Assembly: GCA_944989445.1 (NCBI GenBank) | Contig: CALYLW010000185.1 | Coordinates: forward strand, 1 to 64,000 | DNA from: Ampullaceana balthica | Lineage: Eukaryota; Mollusca; Gastropoda; Lymnaeidae | Direction of reading: 5' to 3' | DNA length: 64,000 nt | Shown here: positions 1-18,999 of the stretch, piece by piece | Numbering within the stretch: position 1 is the first letter of the stretch | Layout of the letters: every line of letters begins with the position of its first letter | The notes under the pieces: generated by a model | Told to the model about the DNA's origin: nothing | The model's database searches: none | What the model saw: the letters and a program-made list of their open reading frames with translations, nothing else | Translations under genes and position numbers: made by a program

Positions 1-47
1 AAAATAGCCTACTTGTCGAAAATCGAAATAATACTGGAATATCTTCT

Positions 48-253
48 TTATATGACATCTTTTAAACAGCGACGCAAACAGACAAGTGTATTGACATTAT
101 TTGGTTCAAGTGATGAGTGGGTCTTATTGACAATATAACCAGCCGAGCTGAACGATCGTTCACACGGCTTTAGATTGTCGCAGCTGAAGTTTCTGATACC
201 GTAGTGGATTTTTGGTTTGCAGGTGACATGTAAGCGAAGTGTTAGAACCATGG
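48..253 (-). pseudogene. hAT transposase C-terminal dimerisation domain, fragment
   Basis: The minus strand encodes CERSFSSAGYIVN...SLEPNNVNTLV, followed by RRCLKD and a stop at 48-50. This is the hallmark C-terminal (dimerisation) block of hAT-superfamily transposases, of the kind found in ZBED-like proteins. The open frame continues upstream to 323, but bases from 254 onward match a hAT MITE copy found again at 35.1 kb. The transposase is therefore interrupted and only this fragment is transposase-derived. No catalytic residues are in view. It is a decayed copy. Confidence 0.85.
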
Positions 254-435
254 TAATGTTCCATTTAAGTAGCGCAGCTATTTCACCGATGCTATGCAGG
301 AGTTTAGAATCACCGCCCATCAAATTTTGTAAAATATTGCACTAAAAATGGATGTTGTGCAACTTTGCACACGTGGTTGTTTTTTTTTAAACTTTGCACA
401 CGGAACAACGAAGCTTAGACTTAGAGGTAGGCAAA
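254..435. mobile_element. hAT MITE copy 1, degenerate
   Basis: This copy aligns by eye along its length with the element at 35141-35312. It shares the AATGTTCC(C/A)TTTAAG start, AGTTTAGAAT, TTGTAAA.TATTGCAC, AAAATGGATG.TG..AAC and TTTGCACA motifs, and a CTTAGAGG-like end. Its terminal repeats are eroded, and no target duplication is evident. It lies inside or at the edge of the hAT transposase fragment. Confidence 0.7.
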
Positions 436-572
436 CGATTTCTCTCAATCGACACAATTACCTTTATCAACATTTTGAACATTCACGTCAGTCAATAGTT
501 AAAAACCAAAATGTTTATGAAGAGCATTAGGCTCGGGGCTTCTGATTTTCTTCCACATGTAGGATCATTAGT
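348..572. other. no gene seen
   Basis: This covers the MITE end and unique AT-rich sequence up to the start of the 26-bp array. The short plus-strand open frame here is built from MITE sequence and is not a gene. Confidence 0.6.
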
Positions 573-1908
573 ATGTGTATAACTGCACCTTGTCTAGTCT
601 TTATATAACTGCACCTTGTCCACACTTTGTATAAAAGCTTTTTCTTTAGACTTTGTATAACAGCACATTGCCTAAACTTGATATATCAGCACCTTTCAAA
701 TAGTCTTGATATATCAGCACCTTTCCTAGTCTTGATATATCAGCACCTTTCCCAGTCTTGATATATCAGCACCTTTCCTAGTCTTGATATATCAACACCT
801 TTCATAGTCTTGATATATCAGCACCTTTCAAATAGTCTTGATATATCAGCACCTTTCCTAGTCTTGATATATCAGCACCTTTCCTAGTCTTGATATATCA
901 GCACCTTTCCCAGTCTTGATATATCAGCACCTTTCCTAGTCTTGATATATAAGCACCTTTCATAGTCTTGATATATCAGCACCTTTCCTAGTCTTGATAT
1001 ATCAGCACCTTTCATAGTCTTGATATGTCAGCACCTTTCCTAGTCTTGATATATCAGCACCATTCCTAATCTTTATCTAACAGCACATTGTATAGTCTTT
1101 CTATAACCGTACCTTGTATACACTTTGTATAACAGCACCTTGTCTAGACTTTATGTAGCAGTACCTTGTCTTTACTTTATGTAGCAGTACCTTGTCTTGA
1201 CTTTATATAGCAGTACCTTGTATAGACTTTATATAGCAATACCTTGTCTAGACTTTATGTAGCAGTACATTGTCTTGACTTTATGTAGCAGTACCTTGTC
1301 TTGACTTTATATAGCAGTACCTTGTATAGACTCTATGTAGCAATACCTTGTATAGACTTTATGTAGCAGTACCTTGTCTAGACTTTATGTAGCAGTACAT
1401 TGTCTTGACTTTATGTAGCAGTACCTTGTCTTGACTTTATATAGCAGTACCTTGTATAGACTTTATGTAGCAATACCTTGTCTAGACTTTATGTAGCAGT
1501 ACCTTGTATAGACTTTATGTAGCAGTACCTTGTCTTGACTTTATATAGCAGTACCTTGTCTAGACTTTATATAGCAGTACCTTGTATAGACTTTATGTAG
1601 CAATACCTTGTCTAGACTTTATGTAGCAGTACCTTGTCTAGACTTTATGTAGCAATACCTTGTCTAGACTTTATGTAGCAATACCTTGTCTAGACTTTAT
1701 GTAGCAATACCTTGTCTTGACTTTATGTAGCAAATCCTTGTATAGACTTTATGTAGCAATACCTTGTCTAGACTTTATATAGCAATACCTTGTCTAGACT
1801 TTATGTAGCAATACCTTGTCTAGACTTTATGTAGCAGTACCTTGTATAGACTTTATGTAGCAATACCTTGTCTAGACTTTATGTAGCAATACCTTGTCCA
1901 TGCTTTCT
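573..1908. repeat. 26-bp minisatellite with two diverged subfamilies
   Basis: About 50 units. The left part uses TCTTGATATATCAGCACCTT and the right part ACTTTATGTAGCAGTACCTT. Both have a 26-bp period (occasionally 28) and align base for base, and transitional units lie at both ends. This is one array whose unit drifted into two families, with variants such as CAGTACC/CAATACC and TCTAGAC/TCTTGAC. Confidence 0.95.
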
Positions 1909-2483
1909 TACAAAACCTACCATTACTCGGCGTCTCCTCGGATTGTAGGTTACCAACATTCTAGTGTAAAACCACACAACACATTTTTTAAAACACTAAA
2001 CAAACATCTTTGATCTGGAAAATGACCTTTTATTGCCCTTTCCCAGCATGGTACTGTATTATTTTGTTTTATTAATTAGCATATAAATGTGGTATTATTT
2101 TCTATACATTATTTTCTAAGACAATACTTATCGTAGAGATAATAATGAATGATGAAGAGAGCAACAAGAGACTACACTAGAAATGATACAAACTGTGAAT
2201 GTCAAGGTCAGCCTGCAGTCAGCTTCCGTTTGGTGATACACTTCTGCTGCAGTCCAATATTGTTTCATGGCTTTCAATCAAGACATTTGAACTAATCATT
2301 TCTTTCAAAAAAGCCATTTTCTTACAAGCTGTCCAAAATGCAGATCGTATCTACGTCAGTAGAGATGGGAGGGGTGGGGAGGTACTGAAAGTGAAGTCTG
2401 GTGTTAACTTGAAAGGGCCGCCAATTGATACTGAGACAATGATCCATGTTCTAAATTGACGACCCTTTCTTTGCAAGCCATCG

Positions 2484-2556
2484 GTGATTAGGGCTGGTGC
2501 TATCAGGTGCTGTGAAGTGCACAGCGCAGCCGTGGGAAACAGTTTGGGAACCGCTG
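2484..2556. mobile_element. hAT-like terminal sequence, solo end
   Basis: Read on the minus strand, the block starts CAGCGGTTCCCAAACTGTTT, a typical hAT terminal-repeat type. No matching opposite end was found, so this is either a decayed remnant or chance. Confidence 0.3.
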
Positions 2557-2791
2557 ATCTCATATATTTATTTATTTATAGATTAGAAGACAACTGTTGC
2601 AAACTTTTTTTTGGACAACTGGTAAGAACTTTGTTTGGCCTGCAAAAGTCATGGTTATATGTGGGTTTAACATCTCAGTTGAACAGTTTAACATAACAGC
2701 TAAAGTGATGATGGACAGTCCTCGTGGCTCCCATCTCCTGCAGAGTGAGGACCATCATCAATGTACACAATTCAATTTTTTATGGCGTTGA

Positions 2792-2807
2792 GGTTACCAT
2801 GGTAACC
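2792..2807. promoter_or_regulatory. perfect palindromic RFX X-box
   Basis: GGTTACCATGGTAACC is a perfect 16-base palindrome. It contains the ideal two-half-site RFX recognition sequence GTTACCATGGTAAC. A function is not shown, as no ciliary gene or promoter is recognised beside it. Confidence 0.5.
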
Positions 2808-3402
2808 ATACCCCACATTCAGAAAATGTGATCTATTTTTAGAAGCCCATTAAAAAAAATTTTAATAGAAAATAAAGTAATTTGTAAACATTTTGGTAAA
2901 AATACAATCAAATAAGCAGTTGATTACTACAGATTTCCTACTAAACAAAATGGCAAAGTCTAGTTGCAATGAAGCTCCTAACAAGAAAAAGCAAAAAGTC
3001 AAACAAGGAAAATCTACTTATAAACAAAATATTCCAAAAGAAACAAAAATTTAAATTTAAAAAAAGCCCCTGTAAAAAAGTTGTAGTAAAAAAGGAAATG
3101 AGTAAGACAATATGTCTAAATAAATTATTGTAAAATTGTGCATATATAAGATATTGATACCTGCTTTGTCAGTTTGCATATCTTTACTTCAAGTTTTTCA
3201 TTGATAATTTTTACAAGCAAAGAAACAAAAAAATGTCATCATAGATGTTAATATTGTAAGATGGCTCTTAAAGGCATAATTATAACATAATAATAACATA
3301 ATTATAACATAATAATAACATAATTATACACTAATTACAAATTAAAAAGAATAAGTAATAATAATTATTTAAGAAAATAAACAAGTGGTGAATCATTTTA
3401 AT

Positions 3403-3632
3403 GTTTGTTTGTTGATGGTGTGGTTTGTTTGTTGATGGTGTGGTTTGTTGATGGTGTGGTTTGTTTGTTGATGGTGTGGTTTGTTTGCTGACGGTGTGGT
3501 TTGTTTGTTGACGGTGTGGTTTGTTTGTTGATGGTGTGGTTTGTTTGTTGATGGTGTGGTTTGTTTGTTGATGGTGTGGTTTGTTTGTTGATGGTGTGGT
3601 TTGTTGATGGTGTGGCTTGTTTGCTGACGGTG
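3403..3632. repeat. 20-bp GT-rich minisatellite
   Basis: About eleven units of TGATGGTGTGGTTTGTTTGT, some lacking GTTT. The minus-strand open frames here (HHQQTNHTINK-type) are repeat artefacts. Confidence 0.95.
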
Positions 3633-5251
3633 TGTTGTAGTACTGAAGGTGGAACTCCTTCTATGAACACTATGTGATATCAACAGTCCAATACAAGTTA
3701 TAGAAACTTCAAGTCATCCCCAAAGAACATTGGCCAAACATGTTTCATACACATATATCTGCTATCACAGAGTTACCCCGTATATATGTTACCTCAGTGG
3801 CTCTAACTGACACCTATCTTTCCACAACATATTTTGCCAGGGACTACATATCTCTCCTCAAGTGTGAATTCAGAGCTAAATTTATATCAAAGTGGACATT
3901 CTCAGCGAAGTACCCCGTAAAGGTCAAAACCTTCTGGTCCTGCCATTATTAGAAAACACAAGTAGTTTTTACATGTGGGGCCTAAAACAATAATGTAATA
4001 TGTATTAATGAAAAGAAAAGAGACGGGTCTTTAGCAGTGCCAGACACACCACAGGCAACATTCTAAATATCCTAGCTCTAGACTGCTATAAAAAATATAT
4101 AATTCCACCCTGGAGATCATGTGAAAATATTTTGCACTGTTGTTGTTTTGTTTAACTTTGTTGATTCCCTTGAACCAAGCAGCTTGAGTAGATGCCCTTG
4201 TTCTGCAATATCAACATTCTACTTACTAAGTGTTGTACAGCATTAACTAAAACAAGAATAGAATACAACATTTTCAATGTGCAAGTTATCTATTGCCAGG
4301 ATTTCTATTGAATTAAGAAATAATTTACTATCAATTATATAAGCACCTGTTGGGTGACCCACGTATTACAATAACTGAAAATGGATTCTCCTTTATTTGA
4401 CATATAATGTACATATAAAACTGGAAGTATGGGCAAATAGTTGTAACACTTGATCGCTGAAGTTATTCAAAAGTTATGGACAGTAAAACCTCGTCTGCAC
4501 AGTTATGTTCATGAATACAAAATGTTTGACTAACAGTGAGTTCACAAATGAAGCCATGAGTTCTTTTCTTTAACAAAACATATAAATAAAATAATAGGAT
4601 AACATAACTGAGACGTGTCATCAGACATGGGGGGGGGGAGGCAGGGTGATAGGGTGTGTAGGGACAATGTACACATCAACACAGTGTAAGATCTAATGAT
4701 TTATTCATGTCATCACATTCATGTTTGAATCACAGAACAAGAAGCTAATAGTTCAAATAAGAAGAAATCTGCTTCTAGTAGTTTCTACACAGACACTTGG
4801 AAAGCTGATCTTGAAACACTTGAGAGTTTTGTTTCACATTGTTTGCTATTTCTAGTTTTGTAATTGCCTGGTCAAGAAGGTAGTTAACCATTTTGCTGAC
4901 CAACTTAGTTAAATAAGGAGAAGAAACGAATCTGGGGATTTGGGTTTAGGGACAAAGTCTCTCTTTCACTTTCTTGATGTCAAGTCAAGGTATTCAGGTT
5001 CAATGATGTGTTATAGGCTGAAAGGTTGTGAGAGGTCTCATGAGAATATTGTGCGTACAAAGCAACAGCCAACACATTGGCTTTGTCAGTGGAGATGTCA
5101 GTGGAGATGACAACAGAATGTTATAGTGCCAAACTGTCGGTCTCAAATTGTCAAGATATATGGACTCAGCAAAATGACATTTTTATTACAAATTTTTTTG
5201 TAATGTGGCACACGCTGTTTAGAAAGAGGTCCTTAAATAGCTCTGACTATA

Positions 5252-5360
5252 GATCTGTCTGTCACTGGCCATAAACCTATCTGTCACTGGCCATAAACCT
5301 GTCTGACACTGGCCATAAACCTATCTGTCACTGGCCATAAACCTGTCTGTCACTGGTCAT
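5252..5360. repeat. 22-bp repeat, about five copies
   Basis: Units contain GTCACTGGCCATAAACCT. Confidence 0.85.
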
Positions 5361-6146
5361 TTCAACAACACATATCAACATGGCTCAGTTAGTAGTTAAG
5401 TACTGTGAAGATGGTTTTAAGAAGAGGAAATGAACTATGTAATGAAATAAATATGGGGCTATCTGTATCTAATGGTTAAATTGGCTAAAAACATTAGTAG
5501 CCGTACATTTGTATCTTATGGTCATAACTAAATAATGGCGGTCAGCTTGCAGCCCCACAAATGACCTTCAGTTTTGAAACATTGCAATTGTTGCTTCGAT
5601 GTTATCATTACAAATATTGTCAACTAATAAATTAGATCATAAAAAAGTATTGAGCAAAAGTTATTTCCCATTTTAAAAAAAATATTTTAAATTCAAACAT
5701 TGATGATAAATTCTACTCTTTAAATAAACAGATGGAAATATATGAGAACTCTATCTTCGGCTTATAGTAAGATGTGGTCGATTAAAAGCTTATCATTGAT
5801 CTAGCTTCTAGGAGATAGGAGGGGGGGGGGCCCACATTTCAACATTTTCTATGTATAGATTCCAACAGAAAGGGAGAAAATAAAAGATGTTTTCTTAGCA
5901 CCATCTGATCCATGGATTGGGGTTTATTGACAGGAGCTGATGGATACAAGAGGTTAGACTTTTTGGTGGATGGCGCCTTCTGCAACTAACTCATTATCTC
6001 CCTTTGACAAGATCTGGGCCAGTTTGGGGATAAGGGGGATAATCATGTCAATTTTCTTGATACATCATTATTTGAAAATAATGTTAGAATGAGAAACATG
6101 ACCGTCAGTGTGCCACACAATCAAGAGTTTTGAATTGATATCATGA

Positions 6147-6212
6147 ACATCAACTTTATTTACACCATAACGTCAACTTTATTTACACCATAACGTCAAT
6201 ATTATTTACACC
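6147..6212. repeat. 23-bp repeat, three copies
   Basis: Units contain CGTCAACTTTATTTACACCA. Confidence 0.8.
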
Positions 6213-6649
6213 TTAAATAAAACAAAAATGAGTGATCTTTCTTTCTGTTGTGTCAAGCCAAAAGTTGACTTAGACGAGAACATTACGTATCTTTCTTCAT
6301 GCAAAAACAAGGTCATCCTCCGACAACAAGGTCATATGCTAATAACAAGGATACCCCCAATAACATGGTCTATTGCCAATAAGTTCTTGGTAAAACAAAA
6401 TATTGGAGTTTAACAATAAAAGCAAGAAACAAAATAAAGTTAGAATGAGATCATGGCTACTTCCAGCACAATACAACAATGCAAAGGTACAGTTTATAGA
6501 TCATTTGAATTAATACAACAATGCAAAGGTTACAGTATAAACATCAGCTGTAGTATTACAGTTGGCACGTGAGCTTAGACGCAGCATCTAAATTATAGCG
6601 ATGCACTGGCCCATCAAATCTCTGGTTACATAATACATCCACAAATCTA

Positions 6650-6785
6650 GGCACTGCCCAACACGTGGATACATCCACACATAGGCACTGGCCAACACGT
6701 GGATACATCCACACATAGGCACTGGCCAACACGTGGATACATCCACACATAGGCACTGGCCAATCTGTGGATGCATCCACAAGTG
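6650..6785. repeat. 34-bp repeat, about four copies
   Basis: Units contain CACGTGGATACATCCACACA. Each carries a CACGTG E-box and the near-palindrome GTGGATACATCCAC. The overlapping minus-strand open frames are repeat-derived. Confidence 0.85.
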
Positions 6786-7110
6786 GGTGGTACCCCACTT
6801 GGTTAAAATGACATTGAAAAACCCAACTATGTACATGAATGAGGTTAATGACACCAATATTACATTTTGTGTTAGCAACTTCACATTATGTGGGTAATCA
6901 GATATAGAAGAACTGTGCATCAATTCACATGGACACTACACAAGTGTCTGTATGGAAAGTCAAAATGCAAAATTTTTAAAAAGTAAATAGAAAAAAACGC
7001 TGCAATATTTCATACAGAGGTCAAGGTCAATAGCTGTGCCTGCCACAGAATAGATTGATAATCTGAGACCAAAGAATATTGATTATAACGAGTCTCTGCT
7101 ACAGGAAATG

Positions 7111-7222
7111 GCAGATTGTCAGATAATATAATATAGAGTATATCTTTCTTGAAACTGCTACATCAAAGGGCAGATTGTCACATAATATAATATAGAGTAT
7201 ATCTTTCTTGAAAATGCTTTAT
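7111..7222. repeat. 59-bp duplication
   Basis: Two copies of GCAGATTGTCA...GAGTATATCTTTCTTGAAA with few differences. Confidence 0.85.
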
Positions 7223-7428
7223 AGAGGGTAATATAGATTCTTTTTAATTTTAAAAGTGACTATGATTAAATATTGATAGTCCCCAACATTCAAGTCAATT
7301 AAGCTTTTAATATTTCCTACATTCCAATGTGTTGCACCGAGGACGAGTGAAATTTGAGCTTTTTGACTCTTTGAATGTGGAACCATCGACTTATATATTA
7401 CTTGTTGATGTAAGATTGGTGACTTAAA

Positions 7429-7530
7429 TAAGAATGGTTGTGTTATAACAACAACAACAACCGTATTGCTCTAGTTGATATTGATAAGAATGGCTGTGTT
7501 ATAACAACCGTATTGCTCTAGTTGATATTG
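7429..7530. repeat. imperfect duplication with AAC run
   Basis: Two copies contain AAGAATGG(T/C)TGTGTTATAACA and CCGTATTGCTCTAGTTGATA. The first copy has a few extra AAC triplets. Confidence 0.8.
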
Positions 7531-8088
7531 CTTGAGTTGTGGTAACAAGGGGAGTACATGTGTATGACAGCTGTACAAATCTTATTGGCCGGACAGCACA
7601 ATCGTGTACTTCGTTGTGGATGTACGGAAAAAAAAATGAAATTTGAAATATCTTTCAAAGTTAAGCTGAGAGAAATAAAATAAATATTTATATATCTAAG
7701 GGCAAATTTATCACCTGAAATGGTTGAAAACAAAAATACAAAGTAAGCCATTTAATTTAAATGCATTAAAATGAAAATAACCTTTGTTCAAGGAAGACAA
7801 CTCCTGTGAATTATTTTGTTGAAACATTCGTTAAAATGTGTAAATATTTTGTATATTAAAAAAACCATTAAAAAGTATACCCTGTTTGCCTGTGTCTGTC
7901 ACAAGAATTCTTGCAGTCAATAGAACAAGCATTAAAATAAGTACGTTGTTTGAATGTCTGACAGGGGATGTGACCCCGGTCTCTACCAGAGTGGCCTCCG
8001 GCTTGCAAATCATCGGAGCATTTAAATATGTTTCTACGTGCTGCAGCTGGCTCAAATGTTTGTCAAAACTAAAAACTCGGACTGAAGA

Positions 8089-16239
<8,151 letters not shown>

Positions 16240-18579
16240 CTGATTGTGACCTTAAGTTTGGAACAAATAATATACATTTATTAAAATAAGTTGAGCGGTA
16301 TAACTTCCATTTTTTTCTTCAAATTAAATTTCTTCTTTTAAAGGGCACCGAAACAAACAATTAAAATAATGGTTATCTTCTAAATTTTGAATATGTGTTT
16401 AATTTTAACAACCAAATCAATGAAAGGTCAACTAAAATGAAAATTTTAAAGAAATATAGAGGAAATAATAACATTAAATATAAATAAACAGAGTTAATTT
16501 TGTGTGGGATTCGTTTCAATACTATTTTTTTAAATGACAGCGCGTCAAATAATGGAATCTCAAAAAATTCAAAAGAGTAACTGGAACAGGGGAAGCTATT
16601 GTGTAAAATGCGTGAATCATAAATTTGGTTCATACCCTTTGAACAATTCTAATACCACAAATTTTTTGTTGTTAAAAACGCAATAATTTAATATAACCTA
16701 GCTCTACCTCAGCCAAACAATAGCCTCAGTTCAGGCCAAACAACATTAAACTTAATATTTCCTGTTGCTAGTCTCGGAGCCACTAATACTTGCACATAAA
16801 GGATACCCCTTGTTGGCAAAACAATACCCGCAGATAAGAGTCGGGGGCATATTTCCCGGAGAATGAGTCTGCATAATTCGTGCATTATGACCCGAATTCA
16901 ACGGACGACATAACAAATAAATCTTTTCATAAATAAATCCAGCGCCGAATGGGACACAAAAGAGTGCGTGCGACTGGTTGGGCCTGTGAGGTAAAAATGT
17001 AAAGGTACGCCCATTGTGTCAATTGAAGAGGGTTAGTGGGTGGGTGGAGGGGGGGTCCCTTGTCTGCCTATCTCAATCTATTTGCTCAAAGTGACGTCAC
17101 AGCTAGTTAGCGTTTCGAATCAGGCTTATAAAACTTGAGAGATAATGTATACACCCCTCCCCCCCCCCATCCAGATGCCCCAGTTTGCCCCCCCCCAATT
17201 TTTTTCTTGTGCGTTCCTTAACTAAACTTTGTCAAATCTTCCACACCTTAATCTCCCCCTCCCCCATCCCCTTTTCTCTTCCCGTCACATTGACATTCAA
17301 ACATGCATGCAATTTTAAGCAACACCGGCCCCATGTATCCACAGATCTAAAGCAAATGGCTTTGTTAAGGCCGAGTGGATAACAAACAAAGTGGGATAGT
17401 GACACGACCCATTCTACGCCTTGTTGGGACAATAGCAGGCAAGGAAATTCCAGGCGCGCCGCCCACACTACCGTTTGAATTCATGATTAAATTTGAAGAA
17501 AATGTATTTTATGACAAACGCAGACCGATCTTGTGGGCTTGGAATTAACCCGAAGCCCACCACACAAACGAAGGCGTAAAATGTGGGATTGTTATTAACA
17601 TAAGCCTACGCTAGAAAACGTAGACGTAGGCCAAACTTTTCTCCTTTTTACACTAAGTCACTAAGGTCAGAGTTCATATGGCAAATGTAGTTTTATAACC
17701 CAGCGTTACGTAACTGTAAGTAAATGTAACTTTTTTTAAATCCCTCGACGCCCAGTATCAGTGACGGAGCCAGCGTAACAAGATAACACACCCTTCCCCT
17801 TTAAAAAGTCAAATTTTATAATACGAAAGTAAATAAAGTAAATGTTTTCAAATCGTTAAAGATTTAATTCGGGGAAATAATAATAAAATAGGGAAATCCC
17901 TTCATAGACGTTTCGGAGCATCTAATTATAAACAATTGTAGACGCAGATTGTCAATGATGTGGGGAAAAAAAAAGAAACTGGTTGTCACTTCTGGAACAG
18001 GTGGTTGACCTGAGAACTTGATTGAGATGCTAGTGATGAGATCTCACCCACCCCACCCCCAAGCGCGCTGGTCTCATACCCTCGCCGTCTCCTCACACCG
18101 GATAGATCCGGCATGCGATACTCTCCTACCCACCTATCTCCATAACAAACAGACTCGGTAGTCTTCAAAAGACGGCAAAGTTAGCACAGGGCCTTTCAAC
18201 TTAGGGCGAACACAATACCCTCGACCCCAGACAGAGCAACGCTTTATACTTCTAATGTTGCTACCCTCGAACCCCAGACAGAGCAACGCTTTATTATAAA
18301 CTTTATTGTTGTCATATAAACATACATTTAAAAAATATGCATTGTAACGCATAAGACATTTAATTGTCATTAGATAAAAACTCATGAGCATAAGATTAAA
18401 AAATATTAGTAATTAATAAATACATGTAAATAACTTATATACATAATATTTATGTAAATTATATACATGTATTTATTAAATATTATTTTTTATTTATATT
18501 TATATATATTTATAATATAAGACCATGACATTTTTTTTAAAAAAGTGTTCTTAATTATAAAATTAAGATTGCTTCTTAC
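16240..18579. other. intron or upstream sequence 5' of the visible SoxD exons
   Basis: This stretch is mostly AT-rich with complex islands (16.8-17.0 and 17.5-17.8 kb) and no recognisable exon. A minus-strand open frame (17986-18168) ends at a CAG|GTCAAC that could serve as a weak donor, but it has no good start. A 55-60-bp duplication lies at 18196-18296. An AT-rich inverted repeat with TACATGTA in both arms lies at about 18416-18481. Confidence 0.5.
17091..17133 (+). promoter_or_regulatory. CRE palindrome plus TATA box
   Basis: A perfect ten-base CRE palindrome, GTGACGTCAC (17091-17100), is followed 26 bases later by TATAAAA (17127-17133). The spacing and orientation fit a core promoter firing to the right, divergent from SoxD. 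No convincing gene follows; the next open frame (17185-17382) is not recognised. Confidence 0.3.
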
Positions 18580-18680
18580 CCTTTTTGTCCGACTCTGAAT
18601 TGTGAAAGCACGGAAATAATTATCCAATAATCCAAATTTGTTTCACAAACACAACACAACTTGTTTTTAAATAGCAGTAG
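18580..18680 (-). promoter_or_regulatory. candidate SoxD internal promoter and 5' non-coding exon
   Basis: On the minus strand a TATTTAAAAAC element (about 18670) lies about 90 bases upstream of a strong donor, AAAAAGG|GTAAGA, at 18580. The donor could splice to the SoxD exon at 16239. The stretch between has stops in all frames, as expected for a 5'UTR. A CpG-containing, GC-richer stretch lies just upstream (18700-19000). Vertebrate Sox5 has an internal promoter giving a short form without the coiled coil, so the same arrangement is possible here. No transcript evidence is available; this is inference. Confidence 0.35.
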
Positions 18681-18999
18681 ATCTCCTTGTTATTTGTTGC
18701 TTCCTATGTGAGTGCACGCCGAGGGCTCGCGACCGTCACCGAGTGAGTCAAACGTGGGAGTGACTAGCACAACCCACTAGCACGCCATGTGTGGCTTTTT
18801 TTCCCCCCCACTCTGCGTTGTTTCTTCTGTCTCCCTCTTCTCCTTGCCTCCTAAGAGCCCTTGGTACGAAGCGCTTCAAGTAGCAACAGCCGCACGGAAC
18901 AGCCAGGATACAACTCGCCCGTTACCGGCTCGCGTTCTCTCCCTTTGCTGCGCTAGGTAGGCTGCAGCGCTAGCGGGCACCGACGCGACTTTCGTGTTT

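Larger units (their letters stand above)
1909..3402. other. non-coding sequence downstream of SoxD
   Basis: This stretch is unique, AT-rich DNA with no convincing gene. It contains a hAT-end-like sequence (2484-2556), a 16-base palindromic X-box (2792-2807) and a small AACATAATTATAACATAATA repeat at 3277-3334. Confidence 0.5.
3640..8088. other. region downstream of SoxD: 3'UTR and intergenic
   Basis: No coding segment is recognised. The part nearest 8088 must be SoxD 3'UTR. A G-run lies at 4628 and a longer G-run at 5821. Small tandem repeats are listed separately. The end of the transcript cannot be placed from sequence alone. Confidence 0.6.

Noticed and set aside
17986..18168. Possible extra SoxD 5' exon ending CAG|GTCAAC
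   Set aside because: Phase would fit exon a, but the donor is weak, the ATG context is poor and the peptide has no SoxD features.
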